Positions 35,981 through 44,561 of a DNA stretch of 64,000 nucleotides are shown one piece after another (the stretch's first letter is position 1; each line of letters opens with the position of its first letter). Under the pieces are notes generated by a model that did not search any database, had not been told where the DNA came from, and saw only the letters and a list, made by a program, of their open reading frames with translations. The stretch lies in NCBI RefSeq assembly GCF_030296755.1, contig NZ_AP027741.1, forward strand, positions 2,967,001 through 3,031,000, written 5' to 3'. Made by a program: the position numbers and the translations under genes. The stretch is from Methylophaga marina (GTDB lineage Bacteria; Pseudomonadota; Gammaproteobacteria; Nitrosococcales; Methylophagaceae).

Positions 35981-37903
35981 ATGAATAAATTACGATTAAA
36001 ACCGACCTTATTAGCCTCGTGCCTGATGGCCTTTTTACCGCTATCAGCATTGGCTGATAAGACACTACACGCAGTTGATAATCAACATAACCGCCATATT
36101 GAATCAACACAGCTACTTAACAAAACAGTCATAAATCATGCTGACCGTCTTGTTGCTTATACACAAAAAGGCATTGCACTTGAATCTGTAGATGGCAAAA
36201 CCATGAGCCTGCTTAAAGGTAACTTTGGTAGCGTTGACCATCGTCAGGTAAAGCAAGGCCTGTTATTGGCAAGCGTTGATCTGGATCGACAGCAGGCCAT
36301 GGTGGCATTGTTTGATGACACTTCACAAGATTGGGTTGCTAGCACCTATCTCCCACAACCTGATTTTAAAATTGAAAGTGTCTGTCTATATCAAGATGAG
36401 ACACAAAATGGGTTCTTGTTTCTGGTTGGTGAGCAGGGACAAGGAGAGCAATGGCTGGTGGCTGATGCCTCCTCTCCCATTGCTCTCCCTCAATTAATTC
36501 GCCACATAAGCACACCACCTGAAAGTGAATACTGCCAGGTTGATGATGCTCTTTCACGTTTCTATATTAACGAAGAAAGCGTTGGCATATGGGCTTATGA
36601 TGCTCATCCTGAGGCCGACCTCAGCCGCTATCCTGTTGCGCTTGTTGAGCCATTTGGCCAATTAAAAGACAGCGCTGCAGGTATGACGATTGTGCCAGGT
36701 GGTTTATTAGTCCTTGATGCTGAATCATCTAGCTTATCAGTTTATGTAGAACATCAAGAACAATGGCAGCTTGAGACAACCTTTCCATTAAAGCAGTTGA
36801 TCGAACCTGAAGCCATCAGTGCCAGAATGGATGGCGAAAAGTTAGATATTATTATCAAACACGATATGGGCACGGCTTCTTATACTCTGACTTGGCCACA
36901 TAAAAAGACGTCGTCACCAGAAGCGATACCACTTGTTACACCTTTAAAACAAACAGACCCTGTACCCAGTTTAGGTGATGCTGCCGATGATCCTGCTATC
37001 TGGGTTAATCAACGTGATCCTGAACAAAGTCTGATATTGGGTACAGATAAGCAAGGTGGTCTGGGCGTCTACGACCTAGATGGTAAAACACAGTCCTTTT
37101 TAGCAGTGGGGAGACTCAATAATGTCGATGTTCGTCACGGCTTTCACTTCAACGGTAAACAAGTTGATTTAGCGATTGCCAGCAACCGAGATAACAACTC
37201 ACTTCATGTATTTGCCATCGATCCCGACAGCAGAAAAGTCAGCGAAATAGGTGAAGTGGCTACCCATGCACAGGATATTTATGGTCTGTGTATGTATAAA
37301 AATAAACAAGGTGATATCTACACCATTGTTAATGATAAAGATGGTCGTTTTTTTCAGTATCTGATGCAGGATAAACACGGCAATATCGCTGGTGAACTAG
37401 TACGTCAGTTCAAGGTGGCTACCCAACCTGAAGGCTGTGTAGCAGATGATAAACATGATCGACTGTTTATTGGTGAAGAAAACAGAGCGGTCTGGACACT
37501 GGATGCCAGGGCTGATGAACCGACTGTGATGACACAGGTCATGCCAGTTGCGGAGCACCTCAAAGAAGATATTGAAGGCATCAGTTTGTATCAGACACAA
37601 CAGCAGAACTTTTTAGTGATATCCAGTCAAGGTAATAACAGTTATGTGATTTTGGATGCCCTGCCTCCTTTTGCCTACCGTGGTGTGTTTCGTATTGGTT
37701 TTAATACGGCTGCAGGCATTGATGGCGTGTCGGAAACAGATGGCCTTGATGTGACTAGCATCAACCTTGGCCAATCTTGGCAGCAAGGCATGTTGGTTGT
37801 GCAAGATGGTCGTAACCGTATGCCTCGGGCAAACCAGAACTTCAAATATGTGCCATGGTCAGCCATTGCTGATCAGCTTGGCCTGACAGACATCAGTAAA
37901 TAA
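35981..37903 (+). CDS. Two-domain beta-propeller phytase (3-phytase)
   Basis: 640 residues with signal peptide (ending ALADK). The C-terminal domain (~320-640) has beta-propeller phytase hallmarks: GDAADDPAIWVNQRDPEQS, LNNVDVRHGF, TQPEGCVADD, DIEGISLY, GNNSYVILD, ETDGLDVTSI and MLVVQDG, whose acidic residues hold calcium and phytate. The N-terminal domain (~30-310) is a degenerate copy (ESEYCQVDDALSRFYINEES aligns with the EGCVADD region) lacking those ligands. Releases phosphate from phytate in the periplasm or at the surface. SD is weak; starts 28 bp after the receptor gene. Confidence 0.92.
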   Translation: MNKLRLKPTLLASCLMAFLPLSALADKTLHAVDNQHNRHIESTQLLNKTVINHADRLVAYTQKGIALESVDGKTMSLLKGNFGSVDHRQVKQGLLLASVDLDRQQAMVALFDDTSQDWVASTYLPQPDFKIESVCLYQDETQNGFLFLVGEQGQGEQWLVADASSPIALPQLIRHISTPPESEYCQVDDALSRFYINEESVGIWAYDAHPEADLSRYPVALVEPFGQLKDSAAGMTIVPGGLLVLDAESSSLSVYVEHQEQWQLETTFPLKQLIEPEAISARMDGEKLDIIIKHDMGTASYTLTWPHKKTSSPEAIPLVTPLKQTDPVPSLGDAADDPAIWVNQRDPEQSLILGTDKQGGLGVYDLDGKTQSFLAVGRLNNVDVRHGFHFNGKQVDLAIASNRDNNSLHVFAIDPDSRKVSEIGEVATHAQDIYGLCMYKNKQGDIYTIVNDKDGRFFQYLMQDKHGNIAGELVRQFKVATQPEGCVADDKHDRLFIGEENRAVWTLDARADEPTVMTQVMPVAEHLKEDIEGISLYQTQQQNFLVISSQGNNSYVILDALPPFAYRGVFRIGFNTAAGIDGVSETDGLDVTSINLGQSWQQGMLVVQDGRNRMPRANQNFKYVPWSAIADQLGLTDISK

Positions 37904-37913
37904 GGAGTCAATC

Positions 37914-38615
37914 ATGGAAACAGCAATGCATGAAATGACCATTTGGGGGCTGGTGAGTGATGCCAGTATATTAGTCAAAATAGTCATGTTAATTCTGGTA
38001 TTGGCATCGATGGTGAGCTGGTATCTGATTCTTTGGCGTTCAAATGTACTCAGTCGTCTGGAGAAACAAAATAAGCTGTTTCAACAGCAATTCAGACAAA
38101 CGGCGGATATGACGTCATTACCTGAAGCAACAACAAAAGCGACTTTACACAAAGCGATTCCAGCCATATTTCAGGCTGGCTGGCAGGAGTATGAGAAATA
38201 TCAGCATATCGGCACCATGGCAGAAGATGAAAAAGTGGAAAATATTGAACGAGCCATGTTGGTCAATATTGGCGAGCAGGAAGCCGAACTTGAAAAAGGT
38301 CTTTCTTACCTGGCTACCATTGGTTCAGTCAGCCCCTACATCGGCTTGTTCGGTACGGTCTGGGGCATTATGAACTCATTTATTGGCCTGTCCCAGGTTG
38401 AACAAGCGACATTAAACACCGTGGCCCCAGGTATTGCTGAAGCCTTGATTGCCACCGCAATCGGCTTATTTGCAGCGATCCCGGCAGTGGTTGCCTATAA
38501 CCAGCTGAGTAAACGTGCTGGTGCTATCAGCACACTTTATTATCATTTTGGTAATGAGTTCATCACGCGTTTACAGCGTGTGATGCACCGTGCGCCTTTA
38601 GCCAAGGCAGCGTGA
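37914..38615 (+). CDS. exbB: ExbB/MotA/TolQ proton-channel protein
   Basis: 233 residues with three membrane helices: near 15-38 (VKIVMLILVLASMVSWYLI), 126-150 (GSVSPYIGLFGTVWGIMNSF) and 165-190 (GIAEALIATAIGLFAAIPAV). These conserved segments are typical of ExbB/TolQ. Strong SD (AAGGAG) before ATG. With ExbD and TonB it uses proton-motive force to energise the receptor encoded upstream; its position inside the Pho-box operon suggests a dedicated copy. Confidence 0.93.
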   Translation: METAMHEMTIWGLVSDASILVKIVMLILVLASMVSWYLILWRSNVLSRLEKQNKLFQQQFRQTADMTSLPEATTKATLHKAIPAIFQAGWQEYEKYQHIGTMAEDEKVENIERAMLVNIGEQEAELEKGLSYLATIGSVSPYIGLFGTVWGIMNSFIGLSQVEQATLNTVAPGIAEALIATAIGLFAAIPAVVAYNQLSKRAGAISTLYYHFGNEFITRLQRVMHRAPLAKAA

Positions 38616-38622
38616 GGTTGTC

Positions 38623-39072
38623 ATGCTAAGAAAACCAGTTGCTAAACAAGCCTTAAAGGCAGAAATGAATGTGGTGCCTTATATCGACGTGATGCTTGTG
38701 TTATTGGTCATTTTTATGGTGACGGCTCCCCTTTTGGTACAGGGTGTCAAACTGGAGTTACCTAAAATCGCATCTGAAGCACTACCTACAGACAGTCAAA
38801 AGACGATTCTGACCTTATCCGTCGTGTCTGATGGGAGTTACTACTGGAATGTCGGTCCTGAAGTCGATATTCAATCCCGCTCAGATCAGGCTGTCAGCTT
38901 AGATGACATGGTCGAGAAAATAGAACAAATCAAACAACAACACGAGGCGTTATTGTTTTTTATCCGTGGTGATAAAAGCACAGACTATGCTTCAGTTGTA
39001 AAAGCCATCGCTGCGTTACAAAAAGTGGGCATTGCTGATGTGGGTCTGATTACGGAGTCACCAGATGCCTGA
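38623..39072 (+). CDS. exbD: ExbD/TolR biopolymer transport protein
   Basis: 149 residues. Single N-terminal membrane helix with the conserved Asp: MNVVPYIDVMLVLLVIFMVT, followed by a periplasmic domain ending DVGLITESPDA with IRGDKSTDYASVVKAI. Starts 7 bp after exbB and overlaps the tonB start by 8 bp. Forms the proton channel with ExbB. Confidence 0.93.
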   Translation: MLRKPVAKQALKAEMNVVPYIDVMLVLLVIFMVTAPLLVQGVKLELPKIASEALPTDSQKTILTLSVVSDGSYYWNVGPEVDIQSRSDQAVSLDDMVEKIEQIKQQHEALLFFIRGDKSTDYASVVKAIAALQKVGIADVGLITESPDA

Positions 39073-39364
39073 ATTAGTAATACGTCAACACGATTACTTG
39101 AGTGAACCATTTTCTGCGGCCAAACTCAACAAATCTGCTTTAGTGGAAGTGGCGGTGTTTCATTTAGCCATAGCCGCTTTATTGCTTCACTCATGGACGC
39201 CTGCAGCCCAGATGGCGCCAGCGGTAAAAACAGTCAATATTCAAATGTTTGAACTGCCGAAACAGAAAAAGGTCATTGAAGAAAAAGTGATTGAAAAGAC
39301 GCCACCGCCTATTGAGCCTGAGCCTGTTATTAAGCCAGAGCCCCCGTTAAAAAAGCGGTGGTAG
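39065..39364 (+). CDS. tonB: TonB, N-terminal part (frameshifted)
   Basis: Membrane anchor near residues 26-45 (ALVEVAVFHLAIAALLLHSW) followed by the Pro/Lys-rich spacer (PPPIEPEPVIKPEPPLKK). The frame then leaves the gene at a six-A run (39349-39354) and stops at TAG 39362-39364. With seven A it would continue as AVVENDLAFKRVEKPVKK into the part at 39358. The break sits in a TTA AAA AAG context, a classic -1 slippery heptamer. Confidence 0.88.
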   Translation: MPELVIRQHDYLSEPFSAAKLNKSALVEVAVFHLAIAALLLHSWTPAAQMAPAVKTVNIQMFELPKQKKVIEEKVIEKTPPPIEPEPVIKPEPPLKKRW

Positions 39365-39888
39365 AAAATGATCTTGCATTCAAACGTGTTGAAAAACCGG
39401 TAAAGAAAGTTATGCCGAAAAAGCCAGTGCAAAAGAAGGTTGAGAAGGTCATAAAACCCATTGAGAAAAAGCCTGAGAAACCGGTGAGCAAACCGCTGAC
39501 TCAAGAAAAGTCGATAAAGCCTCCGACGAACAAACCCGTGGTCGCCACCAATAAAAGTACGAATTCACCTCAAAAAACACAAATAAGTACGAATAAGGTA
39601 GAAACTGACACAGTTTCTGTAGAACACTATAAACCGATAGAAAAACAGGCACCCGATTATCCAAGAGGCGCTTTACGAAAAGGGTTGGAAGGTGATTGCA
39701 CGGTTCGTTATACCGTTAACACTCAAGGACAGGTTGAATCGCCTGAGGTGATGAATGATTGCCATCCCTTATTCAAACGGCCATCATTAGCCGCCGCTAA
39801 GACTTTTCGATATACGCCACGAATGGTCAATGGCAAGGCCGTAAAAGTGCCTGATGTCCGTAATACTTTTGAATACCGTATTCACTAA
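39358..39888 (+). CDS. tonB: TonB, C-terminal part (frameshifted)
   Basis: Continues the gene begun at 39065. Residues 1-95 are the Lys/Pro-rich periplasm-spanning spacer; the last ~85 residues are the TonB C-terminal domain: KQAPDYPRGALRKGLEGDCT, VRYTVNTQGQVESPEVM and FRYTPRMVNGKAVKV. Cysteines in DCTVRY and NDCHP are likely paired. It contacts the TonB box of the receptor. The ATG at 39367-side of the frame has no SD, so independent translation is unlikely. Confidence 0.88.
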   Translation: MVENDLAFKRVEKPVKKVMPKKPVQKKVEKVIKPIEKKPEKPVSKPLTQEKSIKPPTNKPVVATNKSTNSPQKTQISTNKVETDTVSVEHYKPIEKQAPDYPRGALRKGLEGDCTVRYTVNTQGQVESPEVMNDCHPLFKRPSLAAAKTFRYTPRMVNGKAVKVPDVRNTFEYRIH

Positions 39889-39904
39889 TGGAATATAAAC
39901 GCAT

Positions 39905-41881
39905 ATGACACACCCAACATCATCTGATTTTCATCAACGTCTGGCGTCATACGATGATGAGGTTATTAATCACACTGAAGAGAAAAGCCTGAATTCAATC
40001 GCGATGTCACGACGTGATGTATTAAAAGGCAGTTTAAATGCGGCTGCTTTAGGTTTTTTAGGGCTAAACCTTTCCAGTCGTCTAGCCTTCGCCGGTGATC
40101 ATGCTCACCCTCCCGTGCCTTATATTGGTTTTCAAGCCATTCAGCCACGCACCGATGCCTTATTCGATCAGGTCGTGGTAGCAGAGGGTTATCAGGCCAA
40201 GGCTTTCTTTTCTTGGGGCGATCCTGTTGAATCGGGCGCGACAAAATGGAAAGCCGATGCCAGTAATACCTGGCAGGAACAGCTAAAGCAGGCGGGTGAC
40301 AATCACGATGGTATGCATTTTTTTGCCTTCCCCAACGATAATAATCGTGGATTGATGGTCATCAACCATGAATACATTAACCCAACACTTCACCAAAACG
40401 GACTGAACTATGATGACCAAGGCAAGCGCTTGCTTGATGATGTCAAAAAAGAACAAGCTGCGCATGGCGTCAGTGTTATTGAAGTCAAAAAAGATAGTCT
40501 CGGTGAATGGCAACGCGTCTACCCTTCTCTATATAACCGTCGTATATCAGCATTAACGCCAATGAAGGTCAGCGGCCCTTTAGCAGGTCATGCCTTATTT
40601 AAAACGGCTTCTGATCCAAGTGCGATGGAAATTATTGGCACTTTAAATAATTGTTCGAACGGCTTCACGCCTTGGGGTACTTATCTGGCATGTGAAGAAA
40701 ACTGGCATAACTATTTTGTAAATCATGACAAAAAGGATTATCAGTCACGTGTTTCACATAAACGTTATGGCATCTCAACAGGTAAAGAAGACAATTATTA
40801 TGGCTGGAGCACGATTGATGCGCGTTTCGATGCTACGCCAAATGACGCTTTACCCCATCAAGGCTATGTGAATGAACCTAATCGTTTTGGCTGGGTGGTG
40901 GAAATTGATCCCTTTGATCCACAGAGTAAACCTGTAAAACGCACGGCATTTGGTCGCTTCTGCCGCGAATGTGTCGCACCAGCTATGGCTGACAATGGCC
41001 AACTGGCCTTCTATTCTGGCGATGATACCCGTGGTGAATACGTGTATAAATTTGTGCCTTCACAACGTTTTGATAAAGCAGATATGCACAAGAATCGCGA
41101 CATACTGGATGAAGGCACACTCTATGTCGGTCGGTTTAATGATGATGGCACAGGACGTTGGTTACCATTAATTCATGGCAATGAAGGATTAACCGCTGAA
41201 AATGGCTTCCCCAGTCAGGCCGAAGTGCTGGTTAATGCCCGTGCAGCAGCTGATATGTTAGGTGCAACGCCAATGGACAGACCTGAGTGGGCAACAGTGA
41301 ACCCACACAATCTGGATGTTTATATCTCCTTAACCAATAACTATAAACGAGGTAAAGCATTTGAGGTCAATGCGGCTAACCCTCGTCCCGATAACCGTCA
41401 TGGCCAAATTATTAAAATCATGGAAGATCATGCTGATCCGGCAGCAACCACATTTAACTGGTCATTATTTGTATTGGCTGGTGAAAAACCGGGTTCTACA
41501 GACGTCAATGGCAATAAGGTTCCCGATCATTTAGTCGGCAATATTCAAGGGGATATTTTTTCATCGCCTGATGGCTTGGGTTTTGATCGTGATGGACGCT
41601 TATGGATTATGACGGACTACGATGATGACGATCCGGTGATGGCTAATATGGGCTGTAACCAAGTCTTATGTGCTAATCCACAAACACAAGAAATCAAACG
41701 CTTTTTGGTTGGTCCGAGAGGTTGTGAATTGACCGGGATTACCTGGAGCCCTGATTACAAAGCCATGTGGGTGAATATTCAGCATCCGGGCATAAGCTAC
41801 CCTGCTTCTGATGGACAAACACGCCCACGCTCAACAACTGTGCTAATCACTAAAAATGATGGCGGTGTAATTGGTACATAG
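39905..41881 (+). CDS. phoX: PhoX-family alkaline phosphatase (DUF839), Tat-exported
   Basis: 658 residues. Twin-arginine signal near 35-62 (SRRDVLKGSLNAAALGFLGL). PhoX features: FFAFPNDNNRGLMVINHEYI, NNCSNGFTPWGTYLACEENW, GRFCRECVAPAMADNG, YSGDDTRGEYVYKFV and SSPDGLGFDRDGRLWIMTD, regions that hold the Fe/Ca cofactor in the family. Releases phosphate from many organic esters in the periplasm. Last gene of the Pho-box operon, 16 bp after tonB; complements phytase by attacking partly dephosphorylated products. Confidence 0.92.
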   Translation: MTHPTSSDFHQRLASYDDEVINHTEEKSLNSIAMSRRDVLKGSLNAAALGFLGLNLSSRLAFAGDHAHPPVPYIGFQAIQPRTDALFDQVVVAEGYQAKAFFSWGDPVESGATKWKADASNTWQEQLKQAGDNHDGMHFFAFPNDNNRGLMVINHEYINPTLHQNGLNYDDQGKRLLDDVKKEQAAHGVSVIEVKKDSLGEWQRVYPSLYNRRISALTPMKVSGPLAGHALFKTASDPSAMEIIGTLNNCSNGFTPWGTYLACEENWHNYFVNHDKKDYQSRVSHKRYGISTGKEDNYYGWSTIDARFDATPNDALPHQGYVNEPNRFGWVVEIDPFDPQSKPVKRTAFGRFCRECVAPAMADNGQLAFYSGDDTRGEYVYKFVPSQRFDKADMHKNRDILDEGTLYVGRFNDDGTGRWLPLIHGNEGLTAENGFPSQAEVLVNARAAADMLGATPMDRPEWATVNPHNLDVYISLTNNYKRGKAFEVNAANPRPDNRHGQIIKIMEDHADPAATTFNWSLFVLAGEKPGSTDVNGNKVPDHLVGNIQGDIFSSPDGLGFDRDGRLWIMTDYDDDDPVMANMGCNQVLCANPQTQEIKRFLVGPRGCELTGITWSPDYKAMWVNIQHPGISYPASDGQTRPRSTTVLITKNDGGVIGT

Positions 41882-41905
41882 CGACTGAATAAAGAGATAC
41901 TTTTA

Positions 41906-41935
41906 GCATGATAGGTTTTGAATGGCCTATCATGC
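41906..41935. terminator. Hairpin between phoX and the convergent ppk2 gene
   Basis: GCATGATAGG (41906-41915) and CCTATCATGC (41926-41935) form a perfect 10-bp stem with a 10-base loop. It lies 24 bases past the phoX stop. There is no good T-tract on either strand, so it may be a weak or factor-assisted terminator. Confidence 0.5.
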
Positions 41936-42003
41936 CTACTCTCTGTCTTAGCAGCTTCTTTAGTGTCATTTCCGAATAACTGGGTTAAAAACAGGTACTG
42001 GTC

Positions 42004-42246
42004 TTATTTCTCTTTTAACAATTGTTTTTTACAGGCTTGCAACTCAGCGCGGTGTTCATTACTGACTTGCGGATATTCCATTTTTAATGATTCAAATGTA
42101 TCAAGAATGATCTGAGAGGTAATTAACCGCGCATTTTTTTTATCGTCTGCCGGAATCACATACCAAGGCGCTTTCTCACTACTGGTCTCAGTTAAACATT
42201 TTTCATAAGCCGTCATATACTCATCCCAATAGCCTCGTTCATTCAT
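42004..42246 (-). CDS. ppk2: Polyphosphate kinase 2, C-terminal part (frameshifted)
   Basis: Continues the gene begun at 42878. Carries the C-terminal region typical of the family: [20 protein letters not shown], then [20 protein letters not shown]. With one more A in the run at 42269-42274 (T on the plus strand) the junction reads [17 protein letters not shown], exactly as in PPK2 proteins. Contains a run of eight identical bases that is in frame. Confidence 0.85.
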   Translation of the reverse strand: MNERGYWDEYMTAYEKCLTETSSEKAPWYVIPADDKKNARLITSQIILDTFESLKMEYPQVSNEHRAELQACKKQLLKEK

Positions 42247-42878
42247 ATCGGCTGAGGTGAACTTCCAATTTTTTCTGGCTTGTCGATCCGTGCAATAAAA
42301 CGCTTACGCTGTTCCTCTTTAGACAAGTGCAAGAAAAACTTAATTACCCGCGTGCCGTTTTGGAATAAATGATTTTCCAAATCATTAATGGAGTTGTAGC
42401 GCTGTTGCCATATCGCCTCATCTTTCAGCAATTTATCGGGCAGATTTTGACTATGCAGGATCTCAGGATGGACGCGAACTACTAATACCTCTTCATAATA
42501 GGAACGGTTAAATATGCCGATACGACCACGTTCAGGTAAACATTGGTTAGTGCGCCATAAAAAATCATGTTGCAGCTCTGAATAGCTGGGATGCTTAAAG
42601 CTGAAAACCTGGCAGCCCTGGGGATTAATACCTGACATAATATGACGAATGGTGCCATCTTTACCGGCTGAGTCCATCGCTTGAAAGATGATTAATACGG
42701 AATAACGGTTGGAGGCATAAAGTCGCCGTTGTAATTCACTTAACTGCGTCACATGTGATTTTAATTGTTTTTTGTAGTCTTTTTTAGAGTCATAGATAGC
42801 ATTAATGTCAGTAGGCCATTTTTTCAAGTTCACCTTATGTCCCGCATGAACTTGAAATGTGTCGCTCTCTATTTTCAT
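42243..42878 (-). CDS. ppk2: Polyphosphate kinase 2, N-terminal part (frameshifted)
   Basis: The ATG at 42878 follows a GGGGGA-type SD. Walker [21 protein letters not shown], Walker B region [22 protein letters not shown] and lid [20 protein letters not shown] are all present. The enzyme transfers phosphate between polyphosphate and nucleotides. Frame breaks after DKPEK. It faces the phosphate-scavenging operon; no Pho box was seen in its 370-bp upstream region. Confidence 0.87.
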   Translation of the reverse strand: MKIESDTFQVHAGHKVNLKKWPTDINAIYDSKKDYKKQLKSHVTQLSELQRRLYASNRYSVLIIFQAMDSAGKDGTIRHIMSGINPQGCQVFSFKHPSYSELQHDFLWRTNQCLPERGRIGIFNRSYYEEVLVVRVHPEILHSQNLPDKLLKDEAIWQQRYNSINDLENHLFQNGTRVIKFFLHLSKEEQRKRFIARIDKPEKIGSSPQPI

Positions 42879-43248
42879 TGTCGCTATCCCCCGATTAGAA
42901 CCCGTGTTATTTGAGTGTGTCACAATTTAGCCGGGAATACAGTCGTTTTTTTGGCCAACCACCGAGTAAAGATATTCAGCTCCAATCAATGGTCGTCTAA
43001 AGCTTAAAGTGTTGTTAGCTTAGTTTTTGAATAAGTTTGTGGGTAAGCATAAAGGGTGGAAAGCACTCACAAGTGGACGACATAAATTTATAGTAAAAAA
43101 TTGAATGTACTTTTGTGAGTGCTTTCCATCGCGAATGCCTGAGTGTAGTTAAAGTTTGCCAAAGTCACAATATGTGTTTGTTATTAATATGAATTAACAC
43201 ACATAATCAGAGCCGGAAAATCAGGCTTGCTTTGATACTGCTAACGGA
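42879..43248. other. 370-bp intergenic region with a long inverted repeat
   Basis: Holds the promoter of ppk2 and the 3' end of the MFS gene. TGGAAAGCACTCACAA (43057-43072) and TTGTGAGTGCTTTCCA (43113-43128) are a perfect 16-bp inverted repeat with a 40-bp AT-rich spacer. Could be a long-loop RNA hairpin or a mobile-element scar. No gene seen. Confidence 0.6.
43057..43128. repeat. Perfect 16-bp inverted repeat, 40-bp spacer
   Basis: Arms at 43057-43072 and 43113-43128 pair without mismatch. The arm shares the core TGGAAAGCA with the hairpin at 44506-44538, so the MFS gene is bracketed by two related stems. Not followed by a T-tract in either direction. Confidence 0.8.
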
Positions 43249-43794
43249 CTAGGCACGAGTAAACTTGTCTTGTTTTACCGCTATCAGGAATCCCATGCCA
43301 ACCAACATGACTAACGCCGTTGCCCACAATGCTACGTGATAATTACCATAGTAACTGGCAAGATATCCGGCTGCTGCTGGTGCAATGATCTGTGCAGTAC
43401 CATAACAAATAGTGAGTCGGGCCATAGCTTTAGCTGGATTCAATGGGAATTTATGACCAATAAAGGTCAACATCAGGCTCACAATTCCAGTGAATGTACC
43501 ACCAAATATGGCCGCTGCTATCAAATTAGTGATCAGCGAATCAGACAATACCGGCATAATGACAGCGACCATCTGTAAGGCATAGGTCAGCAATAAAGTG
43601 TTTAACTCTCCAAACTTATTCGCCACTTTATCCCATAAGAAACAGGCTGGTGCAGCAGCAAGACCAAGAATCACCCATATCCAGTCACCCTTACCGCTCA
43701 GTTGTGGCATTTCTTCTAGTATCGCGACAATAAACGTGGCACTCACAACGTACCCCACTCCGGCACAGGCATAAGCCAGGATTAGCTTTATCAT
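43249..43794 (-). CDS. YbfB/YjiJ-family MFS transporter, C-terminal half
   Basis: 181 residues with about six membrane helices, beginning MIKLILAYACAGVGYVVSAT, which in the family is helix 7 of a single 12-helix protein. The upstream frame also reads through SWMIKL, showing the original junction. Start overlaps the N-terminal half by 4 bp (ATGA), so coupled translation of two half-transporters is possible, but a single missing base near 43796-43806 is the simpler reading. Substrate unknown. Confidence 0.8.
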   Translation of the reverse strand: MIKLILAYACAGVGYVVSATFIVAILEEMPQLSGKGDWIWVILGLAAAPACFLWDKVANKFGELNTLLLTYALQMVAVIMPVLSDSLITNLIAAAIFGGTFTGIVSLMLTFIGHKFPLNPAKAMARLTICYGTAQIIAPAAAGYLASYYGNYHVALWATALVMLVGMGFLIAVKQDKFTRA

Positions 43795-44426
43795 CCAGCT
43801 ACGGGAGGCTCTATAAGTGGCTGGCTCGTTTTATGTTGCGTCAGCTGTGGCTGAGGTATCCAGAACCAGGCAGGAATAAAAAAGAGTATGCCAAACAGCC
43901 CCATCACAATCCATTGGCTATCCCATGGCAAAAAATGATTCATTAACACCACGGCTGATCCAGGTATAGCAATGCCAAGTCCCAATCCCATAAAATGCAG
44001 CCCTAGTTCTGGCTTAAATTGATGGTGTTTAAGCCAACTGAGCACAAATCCCGATGACAATATGACCCCCGCCGTACCACTGATACCTGCAATAAATCGT
44101 AATATTACCCAGCGATACAATTCTGTTGTCATACCCATGGCTATAGTGGATAACACCGCAATCACTAAACACCACTGATAAAAACGAAACTTAAACACAA
44201 GGTTATTTGTAAACGAGACTAGAACCACACCCAACAAGTAACCAATATAGTTAAATGTCGCCAGCCAGCCACTATTCACCAGCGATAAGTCTGTCTGGTT
44301 CAGCATTAAAGGAAGAAACGGTGTATATGAAAATCGTGCTATGCCCACCGCTAGAATGACTGCACAGATACCCGCTGTAATGACTTTTATTCGTTGAAAC
44401 TGTATGGCGCTGTCATGATGTGTCAT
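43791..44426 (-). CDS. YbfB/YjiJ-family MFS transporter, N-terminal half
   Basis: About 211 residues with six membrane helices: AGICAVILAVGIARFSYTPF, NSGWLATFNYIGYLLGVVLV and LRFIAGISGTAGVILSSGFV are typical of this MFS group. Ends in the central loop (TSQPLIEPPVAG) where the frame stops. ATG at 44426 chosen; a TTG lies five codons upstream. No homopolymer is present at this break, unlike the other interrupted genes. Confidence 0.8.
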   Translation of the reverse strand: MTHHDSAIQFQRIKVITAGICAVILAVGIARFSYTPFLPLMLNQTDLSLVNSGWLATFNYIGYLLGVVLVSFTNNLVFKFRFYQWCLVIAVLSTIAMGMTTELYRWVILRFIAGISGTAGVILSSGFVLSWLKHHQFKPELGLHFMGLGLGIAIPGSAVVLMNHFLPWDSQWIVMGLFGILFFIPAWFWIPQPQLTQHKTSQPLIEPPVAG

Positions 44427-44505
44427 GTTGAGTACTGTCAATCAAAATATGAAGTCGGCATCTTAGCACTAGCCATACATAAGTCACATGCTCATAGGTA
44501 AAATA

Positions 44506-44538
44506 CATACGCTGGAAAGCAGCGCTTTCCAGCGTATG
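44506..44538. terminator. 15-bp stem-loop downstream of ccoG
   Basis: CATACGCTGGAAAGC (44506-44520) and GCTTTCCAGCGTATG (44524-44538) form a perfect 15-bp stem with a three-base loop AGC, between the ccoG stop and the start of the MFS gene. Only a short T-rich stretch follows on the minus strand. Probably the ccoG terminator. Confidence 0.65.
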
Positions 44539-44561
44539 AAGATACGATCAGGTCGTCAGCG

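Noticed and set aside
42243-42290. Programmed frameshift in ppk2
   Set aside because: The zero frame is GAA AAA ATT, so the A-site tRNA could not re-pair after a -1 slip; an indel or base-calling error fits better.
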